From Elymus sibiricus (lineage: Eukaryota; Streptophyta; Magnoliopsida; Poales; Poaceae), in NCBI GenBank assembly GCA_039707655.1, contig CM077667.1, positions 542,542,222 to 542,606,221 of the forward strand: a stretch of DNA of 64,000 bases, given 5' to 3'. A program made the translations under genes and the position numbers. The notes below the pieces were generated by a model that did not search any database, was not told the origin of the DNA, and worked only from the letters and a program-made list of their open reading frames with translations. Below are positions 55,841 through 64,000 of the stretch, in pieces; the stretch's first letter is position 1, and the number at the start of each line of letters is the position of its first letter.

Positions 55841-57300
55841 TTACACTTAGAAAATTGAAAATGATTTTTTTGTACAAAAAAGTTGAAAACTCTATATGGC
55901 AACATTGTTTGTAATGTCAATATAGACCTATGTGTCTAATTTGGGCATATTATAATAAACTATGTAATGAATAGGACCGTCACCTTGGTCATTTGACTTG
56001 AATCCATGAACGTTCATACACGATAAGCCGTTTTGTGAAAAAATAAATCAAATTGGTCATATTGAAAGTTTGGTATTTTTCCTTGCAACTAGTACATATA
56101 AAAGGAATCAATGCGAAAGGATTGCATTTTTTGAACTTGTATTCTTTTTCTTTCAGTTTTTCTAAACGGGGTCAAAATAGCCGACATGTCTATTCATGGC
56201 AAGGGGTTGAATCTCTCAAAACTCTAAGTGTTTATCCCATATGATGACTATTTGTGTACCTAAAAATATTTTTTTGCTAATTTTACGATAGAGCTATCAC
56301 ATACTGGCAGTTCAAATTTGAATTACATTCGAAAAATCGACATAAGGTCATTTAAATGTCCGAAAGTAGCTACAAAACTAGAAAATCCATGAAACTGGAG
56401 AATTGTGAACAAAATATGGTCTACCTCCTGTGATAATTGGTGTGGTGCCATTTTGCACCATGTTTTTTGTACTTTCTTCACAAAATACCCATTTTTTACA
56501 CTTAGAAAATGAAAAATGATTTTTTTTACAAAAAAGTAGGAAACTATATTTGGCAACATTCTTTGTAATGTCAATATGCACCTACACATCTAACTTGGGA
56601 ACATTATAATAAACTATGCAATGAATATGGCATCAATTGGTAATTTGACTTGAAAGCCATGAATGTTCATACACGATAGCCCGTTTTGTGAAGGATTTTT
56701 TTTTCATATTTGTTATATTGAAAGTTTGGTATTTTTATTTGCAAGTACACATAAAAGGACTCCATGTGAAAGGATTTCATATTTGGAACTTGTATTCTTT
56801 TTCTTTAATTTTTTTCCAAAACGGGATCAAAATGGACGGCATGGCTTTTTATGGCAAGGGGTTGAATCTCTCAAAACTCTAAGTGGTTCTCCCATACAAT
56901 GACTACTTGTGTAACTAAACATTCTTTTGCTAATTCTTATGACAGAGCTATCACACACTTGTAGTTCAAATTTGGATTACTTTCGGGAAATTGACATAAG
57001 TCATTTAAATGTACGAAAGTAGCTAGAAAACTATAAAATCCATGAAACATGGGAATTGTGCATAAAATATGGTCTACTTACCGTGATAATTGGAGTGGTG
57101 TCATTTTACACCATGTTTTTTGTACTTGCTTCACAAAAATACCCATTTCTGACACTTAGAAAATGAAAAATGAATTTTCGTACAAAAAGTTGGAAACTCT
57201 AGTTGGCAATATTGTTTGTAATGTCAAGATGCACCTATGTGTCTACTTTGGGAACATTATAATAAAATGCAATTTATGGCCATCACCTTGGTCATTTGAG
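55841..57300. repeat. ~650-bp tandem repeat, 2.2 copies
   Basis: Units begin with ACACTTAGAAAA-TGAAAAATGA at about 55845, 56498 and 57151 and share long landmarks such as ATTGAAAGTTTGGTATTTTT and GGCAAGGGGTTGAATCTCTC. Similarity is roughly 80-85% by eye. It lies inside CACTA element 4. No coding capacity is evident. Confidence 0.88.
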
Positions 57301-57695
57301 ACTATATTTTGGCATGCCAAAAAGTGTAAATATGGCCTAAATTGTAAAAAAAATTAACATGATAATTACCCGTCTCGTTAAAATGAACAACTTTGGTTTT
57401 TGGAGCATCTTCATCCGAGGTCGTATGCAACCTATACAGCCAAAACAATGCAGTGTAGTGAAGACTCCCTTTTGCCGAGTGTGGCAATCAGTAAAGACCC
57501 CCTTTTGCCGACTGTGACACTCAACAAAGCCCTGTTTGCCGAGTTTTGTTGTTTTACTGGGGAGAACACTCGGCAAAGTACCTGTTTGCTGAGTTTCGCC
57601 TTTTTGCTAAGTACTTTTTTTGTAGAAACACGGCAAAGATACTATTGCCGAGTGCCCGACATAATGCACTCGGCACAGAGGAAAATCCAGTAGTG

Positions 57696-58616
57696 CAACT
57701 ACTAGGTCTTATGGATCAACAATTGTTGCATGCAGGCTCGTGTCGGCTTTGGCTTTCGCCATGCTGCATGGTGCGAACATCAGGCAGATTCGCTTTGGCC
57801 TCTACCTTGTGCTGATGCTAGATGAGATGGTAGTGTGAGATGACCGTCCACCTCCAAGGCGGATGGCCACATTGGCGGCGGCAGCTTGCTAGCCTTGTAC
57901 GCCACCCTCACTTGGCTCATGTGCCATCTGCTCGAGCTCGAGGCCCGGGCGAATTTCCTCAACGGGACTCCATGGAGAATTGGAGATTACGACAAGGACC
58001 ATGGAGGCCACAGCCACAAACATGATGGCGACCATGTTGACTTCACAAAGTATGCTTGATGCTGGCCCAAACATGCTTCACATCAAGGTCAGCATCAATC
58101 GGGGCGGCGAGGTCAACCGCCAGATAGTACCACCGTGACAGGTACGATTCAAAACCATGCCATGTTGTAAGTAAAAGCCACTCAATCAAGATGGCATGGC
58201 AAAAAATTATTATAACTTAGGGACAAAAAGCAACGGTTGAATGACAAAAACATGGATTTCGTTCGTTGTTTCTATCTCTCTGACTGACATTTAATGAGAA
58301 TCCATCTTTCTGTCTATCCTAGATTCTTACATTGCCGGTTAGGTAGGATGCTGTCCAACTGCCAGCCAAGGGCATGAAAGTGGCACATGTGAGATCAGCT
58401 CAGCCGATGAACGGAGCTCATGTTCGTCGGATGCTACTCAAGAGAAGATGCCAGCTCCAACAGTGCCTTGCCTCATTGCTGCACACTCGTTGACTCCGGA
58501 TTGGTAGCACGCCAGCTAGGTGTAGCCCTTGAACACAGCATGCTCCAGACACGTACGGGCATGTTCCTGATCCAACTCGTCGCGGACACTCTGGGGAAAG
58601 GTCGAGTATATATGTA
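57696..58616. other. Right flank of CACTA element 4, no assigned gene
   Basis: After the CAA TSD comes moderately GC-rich sequence. A hydrophobic translation at about 57741-57838 (from VSALAFAMLHGANIRQIRFG) could be the other side of the decayed host gene. The evidence is weak. Confidence 0.25.
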
Positions 58617-58664
58617 CAGATTTGCTATTTCACATCTAGATGTAAAATAGCGATCTCACATCTA
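58617..58664. repeat. Perfect-looking palindrome (hairpin)
   Basis: GCTATTTCACATCTAGATGT followed by AAAATAGC folds on a CTAG centre with two mismatches. CACATCTA is repeated just outside. It may mark the end of an unrecognised transposon. Confidence 0.7.
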
Positions 58665-59379
58665 AGTCTCTCATTGTTGGATTTGCTTTGTCTTTAAAAA
58701 TCGCGCACAGCCTGAGCTCGCGGTTGTCCCTTGTCCGTGTTCGAGCACGCTGCGTGAAGCCCCGCACTGGGCGTGGGTGCAGCGTGGCAGCGTGGGCTGA
58801 CTTTGCCTTTCTGGTTTTCTTCTACGTTTTCTTCTCCTTTGTGAGTGTATATACATGCGATCGTTGATGCATGTTTGTTTGTTTTTTTTATTTGTGTTCA
58901 TCCATGCAACGTGTCCATCAGTCCATGGAACAGTAAATCATGTATCGAATTGCTAAAACTCATATACATGAGTTTTAGTGATGTATAATCTAAGTTTCAG
59001 TCTGTTCGATCCGTCGCTATAAATTTTGTGCAATTCTCTGATCGGGATTGTATTGTCCCGCGCGCCCGGTGTCACTCGTCTGCTGTCCATTCTGCGGCCC
59101 ATCGCACCGTGTGTCTTTTTTGTTGGGCCATTTTATCTAGCATGTCTTTTTTTCTGTGTCGTAGTTGAAGAGACGGGTTGTTTTTATAAAAAAAACGAGC
59201 TGAACGCTGGCCCATCAGTTTGGTTCTTCGTTCCCTCTCTCTCCCATTCCTCTTTGTCTTTGGAGCAGAGGCGACCCATGGATTCATCTACTTGTAAACA
59301 CTACAATGACAGGCAACGACCCTTTTTTTGTTTTTGTTTGCAAGTCTAACTCTAATCTGCAAGAAGCCCCCTCTTTTAT
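58665..59379. other. Unclassified sequence left of the minisatellite
   Basis: Short open frames only; no domain text. It is probably part of the same repetitive unit as the palindrome and the array that follows. Confidence 0.3.
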
Positions 59380-60805
59380 TTTTCTTGTCCTAGTTGCAAG
59401 TCGATCACACACATGCAACTTGGTACAACCCATTTTGGTCTCTGCTGCAAGTGTACTCCTGATATGCAACTGGGTCGGCATCTTTATTTTCTTGTCCTAG
59501 TTGCAAGTCGACCACCGACATGCAAACGTGAGCCCATCTCTTTTATTTATCTTGTCGCAGTTGCAAGTCAACCACCGACATGCAACTAGGCGCGACACAT
59601 TTTTAGATTATGTTGCAAGTGCACCCTTGTCATGCAATTGGGCACGCCTCTTTTTTTTGTCCCAGTTGCAAGTCAACCATAGACATGCAACTAGGGTCCA
59701 ACCCACTTTTTGTCCTATAGTTACACGTTGACCACCGACATGCAACTGGAGATCCGACCCTTTTTTGTCTGCAAATTCACCCTCGACAAGCAACTAGGTG
59801 TCTCAACCAATTTTCCCCGGTTGCAAGTCAACCATTGATACGTAAATGGGCCCGATCCATTCTTTTGCCCCAATTGCAAATCCACCCTCGACATGCAATT
59901 GGGTTTGACCCATTTTAATCTCAGTTGCAAGTACACCCTCGACACGTAACTGGAGGACCTCACCCTTGACTCGCAACTGGGGATTTTTTTGTAGTTTTAG
60001 TTGTCCCACTTGCAAGTACATCATCGACTCACAACTGAAGGGCTTGTAATAGTTGTAGTTGCCTCAGTTGCAAGTCCACATCAACTCGCAATTGGGCTTG
60101 TAGTAGTGTAGCTTCCTTAGTTGCAAGTCCATCCTCGCTCTGAACTAGGGGCTCGTGGTTGTTGTAGTTGCCCTAGTTGCAATCCCACCATCAACTCGCA
60201 ACCGGGGGCTTTTTTGTAATTGTAGTTGACCTAGTTGCAAGTCCACGATCGACTTGCAACTAGGGGCTTTTTTTAGTTTTAGTTGCTCAAGTTGCAAGTG
60301 CACCATCGACTTGCAAGTGGGGGCTTCTAGTAGTGTAGTTGCCCGAGTTGCAAGTCCAATCTTGACTTGCAACTGCGGGCTTTGTATTAGTGTAGTTGCC
60401 TCAGTTGCAAGTCCAACCTCGACTCGTAACTGCGGGCATTGTAGTAGCGTAGTTGCCCCAGTTGCAAGTACAACCTCGACTCGCTACTGGCGGCTTTGTA
60501 GTAGTGCAGTTGCCCTAGTTGCAAGTCCACCCTCGACTCGCAACTAGGGATTTTGTAGCTGTAATTTCCCTAGTTGCAAGTCCACCCTCGACTCGCAATT
60601 GGAGGGCTTGGTAGTCGTGTAGTTGCAAGTCCAGTTGCAAGTCCATGCTCGACTCCCAACTGGGGGCTTTGTTTTAGGTATAGTTGTCCCAGTTGCAAGT
60701 CCACCACCGACTCGCAAATGGGATGCTTTTTGTAGTTGTAATTTGCCCCAGTTCCAAGTCCACCCTCGACTCACAATTGGGGGCTTTGTAGTAGTATAGT
60801 CGCCC
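59380..60805. repeat. ~58-bp minisatellite with internal inverted repeat (~24 units)
   Basis: Each unit has AGTTGCAAGTCCACCCTCGA, then CTCGCAACTGGGGGCTTTGT and AGTAGTGTAGTTGCCCC. The words AGTTGCAAGT and ACTCGCAACT face each other, so every unit can form a small hairpin. Units are best conserved from about 60060 to 60800 and more diverged before 59900. It encodes nothing. Confidence 0.92.
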
Positions 60806-60811
60806 ATGTTG

Positions 60812-61157
60812 CAAACATGTCTGCGAAGATGCGGACTACCTGCACCTGAACAGAAAGACCCTATGAAGCCTTACTGTTCCCTGGGATTGGCTTTGGGCCT
60901 TTCCTGCGCAGCTTAGGTGCATGGCGAATAAGGCCCCCTTCCAGGGGGGGGGGGGGAGCCATCAGTGAGATACCACTCTGGAAGAGCTCAGATTCTAACC
61001 TTGGGTCAAACCCGCGGGCCAAGGGATAGTCTCAGGTAGACGGTTTTTATGGGGCGTAGGCCTCCCAAAAGGTAACGAAGGCGTGCAAAGGTTTCCTCGG
61101 GCCAGACGGACATTAGTCCTCGAGTGTAAAGGCAGAAGGGATTTTGACTGCAAGACA
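60812..61157 (+). pseudogene. rrn23: Nuclear copy of chloroplast 23S rRNA fragment (NUPT)
   Basis: The text is chloroplast 23S rRNA: GTCTGCGAAGATGCGGACTA, then AGAAAGACCCTATGAAGC, TTCCCTGGGATTGGCTTTGG, GCCATCAGTGAGATACCACT and GGGGCGTAGGCCTCCCAAAA, up to GACTGCAAGAC. It is about 345 bp of a gene near 2.9 kb, from the central peptidyl-transferase part. Substitutions and a G-run expansion at about 60946-60957 show it is no longer constrained. It is not a functional rRNA gene. Passage through a mitochondrial copy is possible. Confidence 0.93.
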
Positions 61158-61301
61158 CACATATCCTATTTGAAAGAGGACAGGATTCAAATTAGGGAAA
61201 GGATCCTTTCTTCTATTGATTTGATAGAAATTCGTTTTTCTTTTCCTATATGTATGATTTTGATTTTCGATGAATGAGCCTTTGGTAATGCTTTTATCTA
61301 G
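61158..61301. other. AT-rich segment between plastid-derived pieces
   Basis: Composition fits plastid intergenic DNA, but I could not identify the source. In the chloroplast genome rrn23 is not next to psbC, so a joint lies here. Confidence 0.4.
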
Positions 61302-61350
61302 ACCTAACAAAATTAAGTGAATACCCAAAATTGTAGCCATTTTATTTCTA
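61302..61350 (-). pseudogene. psbC: psbC (CP43) fragment of plastid origin
   Basis: The minus strand translates to RNKMATILGIHLILLG, which differs at one residue from the CP43 stretch I know (RNKMTTILGIHLILLG). Only about 49 bp is recognisable. Its closeness to the 23S fragment supports a scrambled plastid insertion. Confidence 0.65.
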
Positions 61351-61918
61351 GAAACCAGCGCCAATTGGCCACCCGGCGCTGCGGCTTCTTCCTGCTACCA
61401 AGTAAGTAATTCCCGTTCCTCTGCAACAGCAAGCTGTAATAAATTCAGTTTTATTTTCTTCTTGCAATTATTTTAATCACTCACTTCAGGAGCGGACCCA
61501 AGCGAGCAAGTGTGCGGAAGGTTGTTGCGAGAGCAAGGCAGTGGAAGCCGGACTCGATCAAGATCTCGGATCTTGGTCCGCACTCGATTCAGCAAATTTC
61601 CTTCTTCGTGACCATTTGCGAGGGGTTGCATTTTGATCACTCTCTTCAGGAGCGGACCCAAGCATGCATGCACAGGAGAAGTAGTTCGGTGGAGCTGGAG
61701 AACAATCGAGAGGAATAGGTACTAACAGGAACATTGCCGTGCTTTCTGGGCCGGAAATTGGGGAATATTATACCGACGTCAACGTCCCGAGATTCCACCA
61801 CGCCATGTACATCGAGCCGAGGTCGTCCCAGAGCTCAATCCGCCTCTGACTCGCATAGGGGAAGAGGGCAAAAACCAATATGTCGTCCGTCCAGTTCCCT
61901 GAGCTCGAAACCCTGACC
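61351..61918. other. Unclassified sequence with a 28-bp direct repeat
   Basis: TCAGGAGCGGACCCAAGC with matching upstream letters occurs at 61486-61503 and 61646-61663, spacing 160 bp. A 68-codon frame (61512-61718) has no domain text. No gene is supported. Confidence 0.4.
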
Positions 61919-61932
61919 CACTACTGGAATCT

Positions 61933-62250
61933 GACATTTTGCCGTCTGCCAGCTCTTTGCCGTCTGCCAGCTCATGGCAAAGAGGCTCTTTGTCGTCTGC
62001 TTGGGGAAAGCAGACGGCAAAGAACCAGCTCATGGCAAAGAGCAAAAAGGTGAAAGGCAGACGGCAAAGAGCCAGGTGGGCCCCACGGGGCACGGCGTGG
62101 CTAGGTCAACTTCTTTGCCGTCTGCTGGCAGACGGCAAAGAGGGGACAGATGGCAATGTCCCTCCTTTGCCATCTGCTAGCAGATGGCAAAGAAGTGACG
62201 TGGGCGAGCCCTAACGGTCACCCTCTTTGTCGTCTGCTAGCAGACCGCAA
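61933..62250. repeat. Subterminal repeats of CACTA element 3
   Basis: At least twelve copies of TTTGCCGTCTGC or TTTGCCATCTGC and the complements, many arranged as facing pairs around CTGGCAG or CTAGCAG (for example 62112-62140, 62164-62191). These are expected binding sites for the element's TNPA-like protein. Confidence 0.92.
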
Positions 62251-62640
62251 AGAGGGGCCACTTAACGGGCGGCCGTCTCCCCCCCTCTCTCTCTCTCTCC
62301 CTCCCGCGCCCTCTCCTCCCTTTGTCGCCGCCGCCAGTCGCCGCCACCGGCCAGCCCCGCCCCCGGAGCCAGCCCCGCCGCCGGCCAGCCCGCCCGTCCC
62401 GCCCCCGGAGCCAGCCCCGTCGCCGGCCAGCCCGCCCGTCCCGCCCACCGGATCCGGGCCTCGGCGGCCACCCCGCCGCGCCCCATCGCCGGAGGTCACT
62501 GTGCCGCCCTGCCCCGCCGCCGGAACCCTCCCCGCGGCCCTTGCGTCGCCTCGCCCCGCCGCCGGAGCCCTCGGCCTTCCTCTAGCGGCCCCCTCCCCGC
62601 GGCCAGCCTCCACCGGCCGACCTCGCCGGAGCAAGGTGAG
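62251..62640 (+). other. GC-rich leader region of CACTA element 3
   Basis: C-rich sequence with repeated CCGCCGGCCAGCCCGCCCGT words (62350-62460), ending in a GT donor-like context, CCGGAGCAAG/GTGAGCTCC at about 62635. This suggests a first, possibly non-coding, exon. Proline-rich frames across it are low complexity. Confidence 0.45.
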
Positions 62641-62754
62641 CTCCATTTCTTTCTGTTTTTTTCTGTTATTTCCTGTTTAGTTCTAGGTTTAGTGCTAGGT
62701 TTAGTTTTAGGTTTAATGCTAGGTTTAGGTTCAGGTTTAGATAAATAGAAGAGG

Positions 62755-63190
62755 GAGAAGAAAGATGAAAAAAAACAGAAAAAGTAGAAGAAGAGGGAGA
62801 AAGGAAAAGAAGAAGAAGAAGAAGAAGGAGAAGGAGAAGAAGAAGAGGAAAAAGGAAAAGAAGGAAGACGAAGAAGAAGAGGAGAAGAAAAGAAGAAGAA
62901 GAAGAAAAAGGAAAAGAAGAGGAGGAGAAGAAAAAAGAAAAAGAAGAAGAAGAAGAAGAAGAAGAAGAAGAAGAAAGAGGAGAGGAGGAGAAGAAGAAGA
63001 AGAAGAAGAAGAAGAAGAAGAAGAAGAAGAAGAAGAAGAAAGAGGAGAGGAGGAGAAGAAGAAGAAGAAGAAGAAGAAGAAGAAGAAGAAGAAGAAGAAG
63101 AAGAAGAAGAAAATGAAGAAGAGGAAGAAGAGGAAGAAGAAGAAAAGGAAAAAAGAGGAAAAAAAGAAGAAGAGGAAGAAGAAGAAAACG
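62755..63190 (+). repeat. Polypurine (GAA)n-rich array
   Basis: About 430 bp with almost no pyrimidines on the plus strand, mainly GAAGAA with AGAGGAGAGGAGGAG blocks repeated near 62977 and 63040. It has mirror symmetry of the kind that can form intramolecular triplexes. Confidence 0.95.
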
Positions 63191-63715
63191 ACACCCCGAC
63201 CCGACACCCCAACCCCGACCCGACACCCCGACCCCGACCCGACACCCCGACACCCCGACACCCCGACAGCCCGACACCACACCCCGACACCACGACACCA
63301 CGACACCCAGACACGACACCCCTGACACCCCGACACCCCAACACCACGACACCCCGACAGCCCGACACCACACCCGACACCACGACACCCAGACACGACA
63401 CCCAGACACGACACCCCTGACACCCCGACACCCCGACCCCGACACGACACCCCGACCCCGACACGACACCCCGACACCCCGACACCCCGACACCACGACA
63501 CCACGACACCCTGACACCCCGACACCACGACACCACACCCCGACCCCACGACACCACGACACCCAGACACGACACCCCTGACACCCCGACACCCCGACCC
63601 CGACACGACACCCCGACCCCGACACGACACCACGACACCCCGACACCCCGACACCACGACACATAGACACCACGACACCCAGACACGACACCCCCGACAC
63701 CCCCTACCCCCGACA
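63185..63715 (+). repeat. CGACACC(C) array with higher-order repeat
   Basis: About 70 tandem variants of CGACACCC, CGACACCA and CGACCC. A longer block (AGACACGACACCCCTGACACC) recurs near 63310, 63410 and 63565, giving a higher-order period. The complement strand is rich in GGGG runs. Confidence 0.95.
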
Positions 63716-64000
63716 CCTCTTCGGCCTCCTGTTGACCGAAAAGGTGCTCTTCGGCCTTCCAGAGGCCGACGAGGTCATATATTTGTGAATTATGAGTTAG
63801 GTCATATATTTGTGAATTATGAGTTAGGTCATATATTTTCCGATTTTGTTATGAAAAACATCATATATATTTGTGTTGATCGGGTGGATTTAAATATGCA
63901 GTTGTTTCGTCGCTGCGAGGGTCTGGTGTTCGACGACCTCCCCGTGCGTTCGATGAGCTCCGCCCCTGCGTTCGTGGGTGAGCACAAATGACATCTCCTC
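63716..64000 (+). other. Right edge of window inside CACTA element 3
   Basis: TTCGGCCTCC-type words (63719-63760), then a short duplicated phrase GTCATATATTTGTGAATTAT at about 63774 and 63803, and an open frame from 63785. The end may be the start of a first coding exon, but the window stops before any domain can be seen. Confidence 0.4.

Larger units (their letters stand above)
53847..57695. mobile_element. CACTA element 4, non-autonomous, TSD CAA
   Basis: The left end reads CGCTACTGCAATTC, a mutated CACTACTG end. The right end, as complement, reads CACTACTGGATTTTCC. CAA precedes the left end (53844-53846) and follows the right end (57696-57698), matching the 3-bp TSD of CACTA elements. Both ends carry many TTTGCCGAGTG/CACTCGGCAAA subterminal words (53863-54120, 57465-57680). 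There is no transposase; the interior holds a Helitron and a ~650-bp tandem repeat. Confidence 0.85.
61919..64000 (+). mobile_element. CACTA element 3, left part (continues beyond window)
   Basis: It begins CACTACTGGAATCTGAC at 61919 and is followed by a dense array of TTTGCCGTCTGC and its complement. GC-rich leader-like sequence, simple-sequence arrays and, at the window's edge, possible first coding sequence come next. The other end, transposase and TSD lie outside. The end sequence resembles that of CACTA element 4 (CACTACTGGATTTTCC), so the two families may be related. Confidence 0.85.

Noticed and set aside
59380..60805. Regular repeats considered as a CRISPR array
   Set aside because: Units are contiguous and diverging with no unique spacers, and the context is a plant nuclear genome.
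60544..60807. Open frames across the 58-bp minisatellite
   Set aside because: The unit length of ~58 bp is not a multiple of three and the frames do not persist; the peptide repeats are incidental.
60812..61157. Functional rRNA gene
   Set aside because: Only about one eighth of plastid 23S rRNA is present, with substitutions and an expanded G run.
62496..63716. Very long serine/glycine/valine-rich open frames on the minus strand and a lysine/glutamate-rich frame on the plus strand
   Set aside because: They arise from the polypurine and CGACACC arrays, where stop codons cannot occur; all frames are low complexity.

Overview
This looks like a piece of a large, repeat-packed grass nuclear genome, most likely Triticeae (wheat, barley or Aegilops). 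The strongest clue is the Copia LTR at 3123-5016, whose first ~30 bases match the Angela/BARE-1/WIS group as I know it. Several grass-type CACTA, Helitron, hAT and retroposon ends agree. There is no bacterial or viral gene organisation, no CRISPR array and no operon. Boundaries rest on visible terminal motifs and target-site duplications (TSDs) read by eye; no alignment or search was run.

Layout, left to right. 1-5016: decayed Copia element with its 3' LTR, inserted into a CACTA element (5017-9752) that carries a broken TNP2-type transposase and a two-exon gene for a small coiled-coil/membrane protein. 9753-13601: AT-rich repeats, a short non-autonomous CACTA element (11174-11794) and the one clearly intact host-type gene, an F-box protein (12414-13601, minus). 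13602-18667: a retroposon-like insertion with 14-bp TSDs (13881-15396) and repeats rich in short palindromes or tandem units. 18668-26749: an almost undecayed Ty3/Gypsy element (minus strand, TSD ACAGC, LTRs about 0.8% different) that has lost its protease region and carries frameshifts. 26750-36013: a mosaic with diverged copies of one promoter-like module, a truncated unidentified gene, two retroposons and a hAT MITE with a perfect 8-bp TSD. 37947-40703: a 2.76-kb hAT-type element without a recognisable transposase.

43.7-52.2 kb: a second CACTA element, with TNPA-like and TNP2-like genes whose introns are still readable although the reading frames are damaged. 53847-57695: a non-autonomous CACTA element (TSD CAA) that holds a Helitron (54519-55741) and a ~650-bp tandem repeat. 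58.6-60.8 kb: a palindrome followed by a ~58-bp minisatellite. 60812-61350: chloroplast DNA in the nucleus (23S rRNA plus a psbC scrap). 61919-64000: the start of a third large CACTA element with long polypurine and CGACACC arrays, running off the window.

Functionally the window is mostly a record of nested transposition. The F-box gene is the only confident host coding gene. The CACTA genes form two transposase sets, both inactivated. Remnants near 27.9, 29.2 and 30.6 kb may derive from an old tandem gene family that I cannot name.
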